A DNA stretch of 64,000 nt from Brachionus manjavacas (lineage: Eukaryota > Rotifera > Eurotatoria > Ploima > Brachionidae), in the NCBI GenBank assembly GCA_019054805.1, contig JAHQIY010000002.1, forward strand, positions 558,001-622,000. Direction: 5' to 3'. The position numbers and the translations under genes were made by a program. The notes under the pieces were generated by a model that was not told the DNA's origin, did no database searches, and saw only the letters and a program-made list of their open reading frames with translations. Numbering within the stretch: the stretch's first letter is position 1; the number at the start of each line of letters is the position of its first letter. Below are positions 34,401-44,617 of the stretch, in pieces.

Positions 34401-35943
34401 TCTAGTTTGCTCATAATTCAAAAATGATGAATGACAGTTTTATCTTACATAATCCTTTTTTTTTATAGTCATTGGAAATTTTAAAAAAACATTAGAAAAA
34501 ATATTGTACTAGGAGACCGGAGAAGTTTTGGTAAAAACATTTTTCCAGTAAAATGAAAATCCAAATGAAATTTATTTTCCTCTATAATTTAATTTCAAAA
34601 AATTAATTTAATGCTTGGAAAAAAGTTAATTTTAATAATAATTCAACCGCATTAAAGAAATTTTGACATAAAGACCCGAGTAGTAATTTAGACTTGTCAA
34701 AAAATCGGAATGTTTTTCGCTGCTATTCATAATGACATAAAATTGTTTAAAAAGAGATAATACGTAACCTTTGTTGTCATTTTAAGTTAATAAAGGTTTT
34801 TAAAGACTTAAAGACTTAATATTGTCCTAATGGTAAAAAAAATTGAAAATATAGCATTTTTTTCCAAGTTGTACCTATTTTTTCCTTTAGTTCAATTTTT
34901 AAATTGTTTGAATTGATTTACTAATTACATAAAATTAAAAAATTAAAAATAAAATGACCAAAAAAAAACTATTTGCAATGCTATAAAGAAATTTTTTCGA
35001 CTTTTCTGGTCTTAAACGATTAATAAAAAATTCGATCTTCTAGTGTTAAAATAATTTTTTTCGACACTAGAATCGATTATTTACAGAAAAATTTAAATTT
35101 TGAAAATTTTAGAACAAAAATTAAAAAGCTAAATTTTTTTTCCAAAACACTAAAATTGTCTGAGCTTAGTCCAGCATCTGCAAAAATTCGAAAAAAAGCA
35201 AACACATTTAAAAAAGAATGGAAGTGCAGAAGTTGGATTTAGCGGCTAAAATTTTTGTGTTTTGGGATAAAAAATTAACTTTTTCCAAAGCCACTTTTAT
35301 GAAAGAAATTAGCTGAATTCGAGTCCGAATTAAATAAACTCATTTAAAAAATTTAAACAAAAATCAGCCTAGTTCTTCCAAACTTTAGAATTGATCTGAT
35401 AGACTAGAGTTACTTACACTGTTCGAACCAGCTTCGCCAAATGACGTTGTTTAGACGAATTTTTTCAGTCACTTGAAGCTTGAGACCCTTGAAATTTTTC
35501 CACTTGGGCGAAGTCAAGTTGTTGCTGTACGCCGATTTAATGTAGAACATCAAATTCTTGAGACTTTTATTGTTCCTGTCGAGTGTAAGACCGCCGCTGA
35601 TGCTTCCGTTCGAGCTGATAATAGCCTGAATTTTGGCAAGCGGTCCACTAGCAGTCGCTTTGCGCACATTTGTGCAGATGCTTTTTTTCTGCGGCGCCTT
35701 GGTCTGATGCACCACCTCAGGCTCTTGGTAGACATAGTGCTCTTGGTCGGCGTTTAGATCAGTGTTCAAAGTGACGTCATTATTGGTGGCGTCCGGGCTA
35801 GCTATCGGCATCTCGACCGTGTCCTCGCTCTGGTCGTACAGCGAACTAGTCATGTAGTGGCCCGAGTGAATGCGGCTTCCCGTGTTGTTGGCATCATCGC
35901 CTATGCCAGACCTACTTTTTGCTTTTTTACTTGTCCGATTCAT
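25448..35943 (-). CDS. Mondo: Mondo/ChREBP-family bHLH-zip transcription factor, three exons
   Basis: Glucose-responsive factor that partners with Mlx in other animals (family knowledge). Exons from the 5' end: 35418-35943, 30244-31337, 25448-26953, joined in frame to about 1041 residues. N-terminal Mondo conserved regions are split by intron 1: LTSPKWKNFKGLKL, KIRLNNVIWRSWFEQ then YWKARLE and EYKKWREISRKQIKP. Next come a Ser/Asn/Gln-rich activation region, SSDTLFSTHL and LMHLFPNFDFFD motifs, the bHLH-zip near 845-915 (AEQKRRCNIQQGFDRLQ ... LKVSKAVMLQKT) and a C-terminal dimerisation/cytoplasmic-localisation domain (NWKFYLFSLILKPLFDSF to the end). The basic region lacks the usual His four residues before the Glu (here Leu). 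Introns of 4.1 and 3.3 kb are full of repeats; a missed microexon in intron 2 cannot be excluded. Confidence 0.92.
27600..27682 (+). mobile_element. Retroposon 3' tail with (AAAT)n
   Basis: T-rich lead, then gaagaagtattagatcggta and a seven-unit AAATA/AAAT tail, as in the other LINE tails here. No coding part remains. Confidence 0.5.
28600..28821 (+). other. Isolated 73-codon open frame in Mondo intron 2
   Basis: Encodes a hydrophilic peptide starting MLDHLSINQIKGILKTQDK. It is followed by a poly-A run and, 200 bp later, by a retroposon-like tail on the same strand. It may be the end of a retroposed or LINE-borne frame; I do not recognise it. Confidence 0.2.
29020..29072 (+). mobile_element. 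Retroposon 3' tail with stem-loop and (AAT)n
   Basis: A short stem (cgccagaattggcg), an A-rich linker and an (AAT)n tail. It fits the stem plus microsatellite tail pattern seen at several places in the window. Confidence 0.5.
29211..29892. repeat. TGATATCA-rich inverted-repeat segment and flanking 21-mer repeat
   Basis: At 29693-29892 the 8-bp palindrome TGATATCA or close variants occur at least six times, in mirrored halves. The 21-mer ggtaaatttggcattgtgaat occurs at about 29217 and again at 29664. It is probably a small non-autonomous element with subterminal repeats, in Mondo intron 2. Confidence 0.45.
31638..32483. mobile_element. Inverted-repeat element in Mondo intron 1
   Basis: Arms of about 200 bp: 31638-31838 and 32284-32483 are reverse complements with roughly 85% agreement by eye (shared taccacaaaattttgaataa, ccccaaatattaaat, attgacaatttttattaaaa). 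The 445 bp between them has no recognised coding content. Target-site duplications were not resolved. Confidence 0.75.
33100..33930 (+). mobile_element. LINE (CR1/L2-like) fragments forming a head-to-head palindrome
   Basis: 33280-33400 on the plus strand encodes ERRIMGDMIQLFKLQREINR, typical of the region after the reverse transcriptase in CR1/L2-like LINEs. 33764-33850 encodes SSVSNIWNRLPIKALDSISI (plus). 33581-33670 encodes NSVSNIWNRLIKKELDSISI on the minus strand. The two ends face each other as one palindrome of about 270 bp. The right-hand copy ends in (ATT)n near 33905-33935. Confidence 0.7.
34130..34200 (+). mobile_element. Retroposon 3' tail
   Basis: Runs of TTTTATTTTA, then attcggctcgaaacagttta and a short (AAAT)n tail, matching the other LINE tails by layout. 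Confidence 0.4.
34560..35050. repeat. Dispersed repeat, copy 1 (second at 45440-45780)
   Basis: Shares acataaagacccgag, atttagacttgtcaa, an A-rich aaataaaatgacc-like block and a ttttttcgactttt-like block with 45440-45780 in the same order. Non-coding, family unknown. Confidence 0.55.
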
Positions 35944-37310
35944 TTCGTAGCACTTTAAACTTAAAATTTCATCTTAATTAAAAATTTTATTTTTTTTAAA
36001 AATTAAAATAAAAAAACTCGGTTCATCTAAAAACTATAATATTATAATTTTATGTGCTTTTTGGCTTTAATTTAGGCTTCTTTTCGCATTTAAATTATTA
36101 TAATTTTTAATTTATTTAAAGAGAAAAGCTTAAAAACGCCTATCTTTACTTGTAAAATGATAAATTTTGTATTTAACTTTTGTTTATTTTAGTTGCCAAA
36201 GTCATGTGCCAATGTCTTGATGGAACATAATTTATTTGCGATGAGCTAAAGGTGCGCTAAAGACGCTCACTTTGCCTAAAATAAATTAAACTTAGAAGTT
36301 TAGTCGTTCTTAGAGATTTTTAATGCCGAAAATCCGGATACTGATCTCTAGAGAAAAAGTTACGAAATAATTTTTTTCTTCTAAATTTGTTTATTTAACT
36401 AATGCAAGTGAGAATAATTAGGAAAATAATACAAGCTTTTATTTTCGGAATGAATGAGACTTAGTTTGGCATGTTTTGATTAAAATTCCAGCCAATTTCG
36501 GTTGCCATACCATGTTTTTCCATAAAGAATTTTTTTTCAGTTGTTACCTGAAAATTACGCCCAAAAAAATTTTTTAAAAAATTTTCTAATTATCTAACAT
36601 TTAAACTTCCGTGCAAAACTGAATTTTCAAAGCCTTTTTTTTCTTCTAATTTTCAAAATAAAAGAGAGTTCATTTAAAAAAGCAAATTGAATAAAATTCC
36701 TTATCTTTCTTTTGCCAAAATTTATATCACATTTAAAAACTTATCAAAAAGTAAATTATAGGGTCATAATTTAAATCAATAGTTGCTATTGGTGCTAGAT
36801 AATTGGGCCCAAATTACGAAAGGTACAGACTTGTGTGAGTTTAAGAAAAATGTGCTCATACTTGTATGAATGTAATTGAATCTATGAAATGGCTTCAACA
36901 TGTTTGGATTTATCTCTGGTTGATGAAAAAAGCCGATTGATAAAAATTATATTTTTTTTGAAAAAGAAAAAATTTGCCAAATTGACATCGATTACAACCT
37001 TTATCTTTTCAAATAGATGATTATTTTCTGGACAGTTGACACTGTGCTCAAGAAGATTTTATCAAATTTAATGGATCGTACTAGACCGACAGTTATCTTT
37101 TATTTTTTTTCATTAGCAAAAATTATGAATTTCTATGGGTAACTAGAGGTAAAACATTAATCTAGAATTTTTTTTTAAATTTTAATTTTAGCGACTGGTC
37201 TGATCGCCAAATTTACTTGATTTATTTACCTAGTTAAAAAAAGAACACTTAAACACTTTTTTGTAATTAAAAATAAAAATCGCCAATTTTACTCGTTTTA
37301 ATCTTTTTTT
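35944..37310. other. Mondo upstream region
   Basis: AT-rich; 36180-36290 is less AT-rich and may be promoter-proximal. 37084-37170 is one copy of a repeat whose second copy lies at 39866-39960. No gene is seen. Confidence 0.35.
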
Positions 37311-37870
37311 TAGTCAAAAATTAGAAGTTCTGACAGAACAAAGAAGAATAATTGACCAGGCAGATATTCAAGTGGAAACTGTGGCGAATATAGTTATTAA
37401 CCCAGTTAGAAATAAGAAAATTGTAGCCAGATGTAAATTTTAATTTGAGGATTAGAAAATGATCAAAAATTTTTCCATAGCTTTTTAATTTTAATAAAAT
37501 TTTTAATAAAATTTTGATAATTTTATATAATTTTTCAAAAAATATTTAAAGTAAATCTCACAATTCAGCGTTAATTTCTAACTTGATAAAAATATTTCAG
37601 GTAAATTTTAGGCACAGGATTTCGTCGTTTTGGCCAGACACAAATTTTGTTCGAAGTGCAGGTTCAACTTGAGTCCTAAAGATAAGATTATCAACAAAGT
37701 TGTGCCGATGTAAAAAATGAAGGTAAAGAAGTGAAAATTTGCTAACATGGTTGAATTTATTATTCAGACATTTATTTTGGTTTTAATTATATTTTTGATT
37801 TAGTATCAGTTGCTGTCACTACCTAGGCTAACGAACTGCACTCGCAGAGTAAAGTTAAGAGCAATCGAAC
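37311..37870 (+). other. Coding-like segments, possible mitoribosomal S18-type gene or relic
   Basis: Three plus-strand pieces look protein-coding: 37311-37440 (EQRRIIDQADIQVETVANIV then NPVRNKKIVARCKF), 37616-37711 (FVVLARHKFCSKCRFNLSPK, then a stop) and about 37812-37870 (LLSLPRLTNCTRRVKLRAIE). The order (a TVxxIVxNP strand, CxxC, LPRxTxxC) recalls mitochondrial S18-type ribosomal proteins. However, the splice phases I can propose do not join the first two pieces in the best frames. It could be a pseudogene or a wrong reading. Confidence 0.25.
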
Positions 37871-38149
37871 ATGATGATAATAGAATTTCTAATAAAATTT
37901 TTCTTGAAAAAATAAAAAAGATCCAAATTTATATTTAATCGTATTTAATTGTTTTTTGATAATTATTAGCCTTTTTTCCTTTTTATCCTCTGGGCTAAGT
38001 AGAGGGACCTTGTTACATTGTTAGTGAGGTGAGGTTTCTTCCAAATTTTTTAATAACTATAACATAATACACATTTTTTAAATCAAAATTCTGCATTTTC
38101 AGTGAAATACACACACCATAGAATAAAAATGCGTTCTCACTTAGCAGAA

Positions 38150-38215
38150 TTTTTGCAGATGATGATTATTATTATTATCATTTATTTCAAAATACACCAC
38201 TAGAGTGATGAAAGT
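38150..38215 (-). mobile_element. Retroposon 3' tail, minus strand
   Basis: Read on the minus strand: a stem (cactctagtggtg), an A-rich linker and (AAT)n. Same layout as the plus-strand tails. Confidence 0.4.
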
Positions 38216-38942
38216 AAAAATAAAAATCAAGTAAGAGAAAAGAAAAAAAATTGAAATTAAATAGAAAAAAGTTAATTTCATTGTTTTTTTTATTAAAAAA
38301 TTTGTTAATTTAAAATTTTTTTATTCACCGTGAACAACTTTAATCAATTCAGCGTTAGCCAAAGGGTTAAGTAATGGCAAAACTCAGAACATTTTTTTTT
38401 GGTCTATTTTTGTAAGAGAAATTGATTAACATAGATCAAAATTATATTCATTTTCGATAGAAAAAAAGAACAAATTTTATTTTAATTATTTATTTTTTCT
38501 CATTTTTCTCGGTATTTAATGGAATCAAACTCTCAAATTTTCTCCCACCCACCCAGTCGAAAAAATTTTAAATAAAGGATTTTTTAAATTGATTTAATAA
38601 TTAAAATTAGAACAAATGAAGTCTTCATGGAAAAATGTTTAATATTATCGATAGACATTAAAAATTCTTTGGTTTCTTAAGACTATTTTCTTGTTGAGCA
38701 ATTTTTTCGATTTTTGATCAATAATTGATAATTTTTTTTTAACAATAATTTTGTTTATTTATTTGTTTATTTTTAATAATGTAATATAAACAAATTTATT
38801 TATTAGAAAGGCTTAAATTTTTAATTTAAAGTTGAATTATGTTTAATTTTTTAAAAATTGATTGCCAAATTAAGTTGTTATAGCAGAACAATATTTTTTT
38901 CTCAAATTTTCATTCATCATCAAATACATCTTAAAAATCTAG

Positions 38943-39720
38943 GAGGTAGTACTAGTAGTAGTAGTAAAAAACCGCGGCATGAAATTGATCATGCGGAGCG
39001 CGTGAACAGTAGATGACACCCTGTAGCGGTGGCGAGATGCTTGTCGAGGTTGTTCTTGAATAAGTTGACTGTAGTTGAGTTGATGACTTCGTCTGGTAGG
39101 CCGTTCCAAAAGTTAGCAATTCTGTTATTGAAAAAATTGTGCCTTGGATTACAACATCTTACTATTTCACGCCTGAAAAGTCCTCTTTGACCCCCTCGCG
39201 GCTCCGAGCATAGCGGTTTTGCGTACCCGCTTATGTGCTCTAAATTTGATTCAAGCTTAAATTTCTGAATTATATCTCCGCGGATACGCCTTATTGTTAG
39301 AGTAGTTAGCCCTAGTTTGCTGCAGCGATCTTCGTAGTTTAGGCTTTTGAATTCATGTATGGTTTTCGTGGCTCTGTGTTGTACTTTTTCTAGCAGTTTT
39401 ATGTCTTTTTGGATGAATGGACTCCAGGCCGAGCTTGCAAATTCCAAGTGCGGTCTAATATAACATGTGTAAAGCTTTTTCCAGAGTTTTGCGTTTCTTA
39501 ACGTAAAGGCGTTCTTTAATGAGCTGAGTATAAAGTTTGCGTTAGCAGCGACTTTACTGACTTGATGTGATGGCTTAAGATCATTAGAGATAAAAATGCC
39601 GAGGTCTCTTTCGCTTGTAGTTTCAGTTATTTTAATGTTTTTTTTTATGGTCAAGTCAATCAAAAAATCTTGAATATAAATAAATTGGTACTTATTGCAT
39701 ATGGCCATTAAGTACCTTTA
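38943..39720 (-). pseudogene. 5'-truncated LINE, reverse-transcriptase C-terminal part
   Basis: A 239-codon open minus-strand frame (38989-39708) matches the segment after the RT catalytic core of CR1/jockey-type LINEs: ERDLGIFISNDLKPSHQVSK, YIRPHLEFASSAWSPF, LLEKVQHRATK, RRIRGDIIQKFKLE and NRIANFWNGLPDEVINSTTV. The element then ends with a stem (gcatga/tcatgc) and an (ACT)n tail at 38943-38985. Endonuclease and RT core are absent, the usual result of 5' truncation. The frame is uninterrupted, so insertion is probably recent. Confidence 0.88.
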
Positions 39721-42700
39721 ACTCAAAGGAAATGCTTTTATTTGCATTAAAAAGATAGGCTTTTTTGGGCTCATTGAACTAAAGGTCCAAATTTTAATGT
39801 CAGATTTTTACAAAATTGGTAAAAAAATTATTTTCTCCTTAGATTTAAACTTGAGGATTTTAACCAATTTTCAGTTATCTTTTCTTTTTTTATTGTTCGC
39901 TAGCAGAAATTATGAATTTCTATGGGTTACCGGAGGTAAAATATTAATCTGTAATTATTTTTGGAATTTAAATATTGTTCAAAGATTTCAAATGGAATTT
40001 TTAGTCCGTGATTGACGTAAAAGGTAGCTAGGGCCACCTTTAGCTGAACACATCAATTAAAAGATTAGAATAGTGACACTTTTGGCTGAGGAAAATATGT
40101 TGAGCGATCAATTCATGTAACCAAGAAAGATAAGCGGTGAAAAATCTTCAAATTATCAATTTAGATTTATTATGGTAACTATAGCAATTGATGATTTGAA
40201 CAAAAATTTCATATCAAAAAAGCGTGTTCGATTTCGGATTGAAGCATCATTCAGCGTGTGTGCGCAGTAGAATTTTTGAAAGCTTAAGCACTTTGATATT
40301 TAGATTTTCATGTCAGTTCCGATATTTTATATCTATGCTTTTTTTCTTTTTTTTAGTTTTATTTTCTCAATCTAAAATTATAATTAAACTATTTTTTTCC
40401 AATTTGTTTTTCATCTACGTGACTTATCTGTTTTTGTCGAGCTAAGGTTCACATCGGGCTCACATTGGACTGTCAATATTTGACTTTAATCTATTTCAAG
40501 TTATGCAATCAAAATCAGAGAGTTTTAATTAAATTTTATTGACAATTAAATTAAAAGTATGTGGATTTTTTAGAAAAAAAAATCACTGACATTTATATTA
40601 AGCATGTATTTCCATAGTCAATTAAATTGAGTTAAAGCTTAATTAAATTAAATTAATTTGATTAAAAGTGTTGTTAAAGATGTTGGAAATTTGACAACTA
40701 GAGGCAGAGAGAAAAACTCGATGTTTACCATGCTCTTCAAAGTCTCTTCAAAGATATTTGCTTTAAAGGTAAATTTTTGTTTTTTTCTCTCTTTCTTTCT
40801 CTCTCAGAAAATTTCAATTTTATTTAAGTTTTTCGAGAGCGCTCTCTTTTCGTGGTCTGTGTCGTTCTTAGTCATCTAAGACTTTAAGATACATACCGAT
40901 TACTAATTGTAGTCAAAATATAAATTGAAAAATATTTGTATCTATGCTAGTTATCTTAGTAACGGAAAATTGTGCCTATTGTTCACAAATATATTTTTTA
41001 TATAAAAAACAAAGCGAGAGAAAATATTCTTAAAACAAATCACGATTTTAATTTTTGTCAAATAAATCCAACTAAGAAGCACGTTTTGAATTTCATTTAA
41101 ATCCAGTTTTATTCTGTTTAAAACAAGCTGTTAAAATTGTCACAATCTCTTTGTCACTTTTTAAATTTTTCCTCATTAAACTTAAATCGAATTTAGTTTA
41201 TTTTGAAATTTTTTTTAATAAATTCTAAATCAATAGTCAAACGAAAATCAATTAAGAATTTTTTTTTTTAAATTGAGATAAACAATAAAAAAGAAAAAAT
41301 TTTTTTAAAATTCTTTTTTTCGGAGATGATGGATTTAGGAGAAATTTTTTCGAAAGGAAAATTATATTTATTAAATTTATCTTATTAAACAAATTTTTAA
41401 GCATTTTTTTTAATTTTAGTTAATATTTTATTCTAAAAGAGCTTTAGCTCATCACAGAAAAACAAACAAATAAATAATCTATTTTTTTTTACTATAGTAA
41501 ACTATTTTATATAAAGAATTTCTTAAAAGATTATTTTAATTAGATTACAATAAATAAAATGAATTATCAAAGATTATCTGATCTAAAAATATTGCCTGTC
41601 TCTTTTTTTGGAATTATTTATAGAAAGAATAAGACAACACGAAATATTTTTTTCTAAAATAAAGTTCTAGAGAAATAGTCAATTAAGATTCAAGGTTAAT
41701 CAACATTCAAGGTGATTCAAGTGCCTGATTAACACTTTAATTTAAAAAATTGATAATATATAAAAATTTAAAATAAAAAATTTCTTTTTATTTTTTTTAT
41801 TTTAATCTATCTTATTTAACTTAATTTTAATTATTTTTGTATATTTTATACTGAGTTATTTGAAAAAATTTTACACCAAAGGTATATTTTAGTAATAAGA
41901 AAATACAATTTTTTTTTTCATGAACAAAGTTCTAGATAAATAGTTAATCAAAGAAATTGGACATATTTTTTGATCTTATTTTACGTGTCTATCGATATAT
42001 TATGGATATAGAATATAAATAATTAAGCAAGAATCTTGAAAAATTCAATAAACAACTAAAAAATAAATCATAGGTTTAAATGAATAGAAATAAATTTAAA
42101 AAATTATAAGATTAAAAAATTTATTACAGGTGTTCATTTAAAAAATGAGGAAATAAGAAATTGGATTTTTTTATCATCTTATCTTATTCGTTTAATTATT
42201 AAAAAAAAAATTTTTTATTTTTAAATACAGATCTAAATAATTAAACAAGAAATTAGAAAAAAAATCCGAACAAGAAACAATAGAGAATTTGTTCTCTAAA
42301 TCAGAGGTTCGAAAAATTTTTTTGTTTTGATTTTATGAAAAAAAAAAAATTTTTTTAGTAAATAAGAGGTAAAATAAGAATAAAACCTAGATCTAGAATC
42401 AAAATGAATTTTTCTAGATTAAAAATTTTTATTTCGTATTCATTTCAAAAATTATGAAAATTTTTTTTCGAATTGAATAAAACAAAAAAGTCTGAACAAT
42501 TAAGTAGGAATCAATTAGAAAAAAATTAATTTTCACAATTTTCACCAACATTTAAATGTCTGAGTAGATAAAATCTGAAAATATTTCCGCTTCCTTCTAT
42601 TTGTTCCCCAATAGAGATGAAATATAACCAAAATCTATTGCCAAAATCAATACCTATTTGAGTATATTATCTAATTTCGTCAAATTACTCACATTCTCAA

Positions 42701-42900
42701 TTCTTTCTGGTTGCCTAGTTGCAAATTTATAGATTTAAGTTTTCATTTTTTCCAATTCCTATGTGATAAAATAATTCTCTATTATTTAAAACCATTGTTA
42801 ATGCACAATCATCAAATACAAATTTATTATGATCTAATATTAAATAAATTCTCATAAGGCAGTGCTGAAATCGATGAGCGTCGAGCCTAGCAACCAGCAC
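39721..42900. other. Long non-coding stretch
   Basis: AT-rich. Holds the second 90-bp repeat copy (39866-39960) and a retroposon tail at about 41430-41478 (stem gagctttagctc, then AAATAAATAA). Short frames at 40224-40445 and 40658-40879 have no recognisable domain. The latter could be an exon ending at a GTAAAT donor, but I cannot support it. Confidence 0.4.
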
Positions 42901-43168
42901 AAATCGTGAGCCCAAAGTGTCAAATTTCTAGCAGGTATTGTCTTACCGGTTGCTTGTTCAAACAGATAAGTTGTGGCGCTTGTTTATTCTGCGGATTAAA
43001 ACCAATGTTCCTAGTGTCCTGGAATGCGTGTTTAATTAGCTTAGAAAATAAAAAAAACAATTAATGTTTTTTTGTTCATGGTTAGTTGAACATTTTCAGT
43101 CAACCTGCTTCCGGATACTATCTGTATATTTGTTTAGCTGAGCTATTTCGCAGAGCCATTCACAGGCC

Positions 43169-43255
43169 TATAAATACCAGCACAGGTTGGCGCTTCACTC
43201 TTTGCTGATAACAGCATCCGGAATATTAACGTCACTCGGAGTGACGTTTGCTCAG
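43169..43255 (+). promoter_or_regulatory. TATA/initiator promoter with CRE-like palindrome
   Basis: tataaata at 43169-43176 lies 28 bp before an initiator-like ttcactc (A at about 43197). From 43228 to 43248, aacgtcactc and gagtgacgtt flank one central base: two perfect opposed TGACGT (CREB/ATF) half-sites just downstream of the inferred start. A good donor (ctcag|gttatt, 43256) and an acceptor at 43553-43554 suggest a 5' UTR intron ending 25 bp before the FOXN start codon. Confidence 0.6.
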
Positions 43256-43579
43256 GTTATTTCGAAATAAATTCCTCTACTGAATTATGAAATTCATCGC
43301 TTACACTTGCCTAGTTACACAACACTCTCATTTTCATGTTCACTTCCACGGCTTCCTTAGCCAGCACCACTTGTTATCAGCAAGATAAGATATGAAATTT
43401 CGCATTTTGTCTTTCATAACACAACCACGTCATTTGAAGTCAAGTGTCTAGAAACTTTTTTTTTTGATTTTTCTAATAAAATTTTCTCAGACATTCTCAT
43501 TATGAATGCTGTTACTAGGAGGCTGAGCAATTCTTATCTTGACTTTTATTTTAGATGAGCTAATATTAGTACAAACAAA

Positions 43580-44617
43580 ATGAGTCTAGCAAACATGATT
43601 AGAGAAAGCCAAATGCAATTGCTGAAAATTCCGGTTGGCACCGAAGCCGAGTCGGATCTGACCGAGCTCTCATGGCTCACCGACAACATAAACATCCTCG
43701 CGCCCACATCTATGCCCAAGCCCAAGGCCACCCTCGGCCTCGTTCACTCCAAAACAGTCAAACGAAAGGAGCCCTTCGACAAAGCGCCTGACTCACCTTC
43801 CTCTGTGTCCTCATCTTCTTCATGCTCGTCCTTGTCGCCATGTCTCTCGCCATGCTCCAACTGTCAGCTGGCCTCGTCCAAAAAAAAAGACCACCAAAAA
43901 CCCTGCATCACGCTCAGCTGCCTCATATTCATGGCTCTGGAAGAGTCGCAGCAAAAAGCTCTGCCAGTCAGAGAAATTTACCAATGGATAGAGGAAAAGT
44001 TCGCCTATTACAGAAACAATGAGAATTCTGGCTGGAAAAGTTCCATTAGACACAATTTGTCCTTTAGTAAGTGTTTTGTTAAGTTGGACCGAAATGAATC
44101 TGTTTTGTTGAGGCCAAAGACACAGCTGGCCAATGTGACCAAAGTAAGTGGCCGGAAGCGACGAGCGCCCAACTCCGTCGGCACATGTTGGAAAGTAAAC
44201 GAAGAGTGCAGGCCTTATTTAGTGCATACTTTGAAAAAGTCAATGTTCTGGATGCGCAATTGGGAAAAGTTTCCCAACTTGGTCGAGGCGATGGACAGCG
44301 GTGATCTGGAGGTCAAAAATGCCAATCATGTTCACCAAAAGAAAGAGAGGCTGGTGGCCAACGAGCTCGAATCGAGCAATCTGATGGATTTTGTGCAAAA
44401 ACAGCAAGAACAGCTGAGCAGCTCGATGAAGAGCGATTTGGACGATAAACTTGATCTGTCTGCTTCGTCGAGCTCGCTCTCGTCTGTTTTGTCCAACGAC
44501 TCAGCTTGTAAGCGGCTGAAAATAGACGAGGACAAGCTCAACCTCAGCTCGGACCTTGAAATCGAAGTAGCCTCGACTCTGGTCGACATGAAAAGAATAG
44601 CATCAAGAAACAAATAG
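43580..44617 (+). CDS. FOXN2/3-like forkhead transcription factor
   Basis: Single-exon frame of 345 residues. Near 27-40, LTELSWLTDNINIL matches the short motif upstream of the forkhead in FOXN2/3. A Ser/Cys-rich linker follows, then the forkhead at about 107-215: LSCLIFMALEES, LPVREIYQWIEEKFAYY, and the recognition helix WKSSIRHNLSFSKCF. Two oddities: the domain starts KPCITLSCL rather than the usual KPPYSFSCL, and wing 1 carries about 20 extra residues including basic GRKRRAP before CWKV. The C-terminal part is acidic/Ser-rich with a basic end. Its local base composition is clearly richer in G+C than its flanks. It is a nuclear DNA-binding regulator by family; target genes cannot be inferred. 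Confidence 0.88.
   Translation: MSLANMIRESQMQLLKIPVGTEAESDLTELSWLTDNINILAPTSMPKPKATLGLVHSKTVKRKEPFDKAPDSPSSVSSSSSCSSLSPCLSPCSNCQLASSKKKDHQKPCITLSCLIFMALEESQQKALPVREIYQWIEEKFAYYRNNENSGWKSSIRHNLSFSKCFVKLDRNESVLLRPKTQLANVTKVSGRKRRAPNSVGTCWKVNEECRPYLVHTLKKSMFWMRNWEKFPNLVEAMDSGDLEVKNANHVHQKKERLVANELESSNLMDFVQKQQEQLSSSMKSDLDDKLDLSASSSSLSSVLSNDSACKRLKIDEDKLNLSSDLEIEVASTLVDMKRIASRNK

Noticed and set aside
35473..35757. 94-codon plus-strand frame
   Set aside because: Antisense shadow of Mondo exon 1.
40224..40445. 73-codon Phe-rich frame
   Set aside because: The second half is low-complexity T-rich sequence; no splice context or homology.
40658..40879. Possible exon ending at a GTAAAT donor, with a second piece after ctctcag
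   Set aside because: Joined translation shows no recognisable protein and has no upstream start context.
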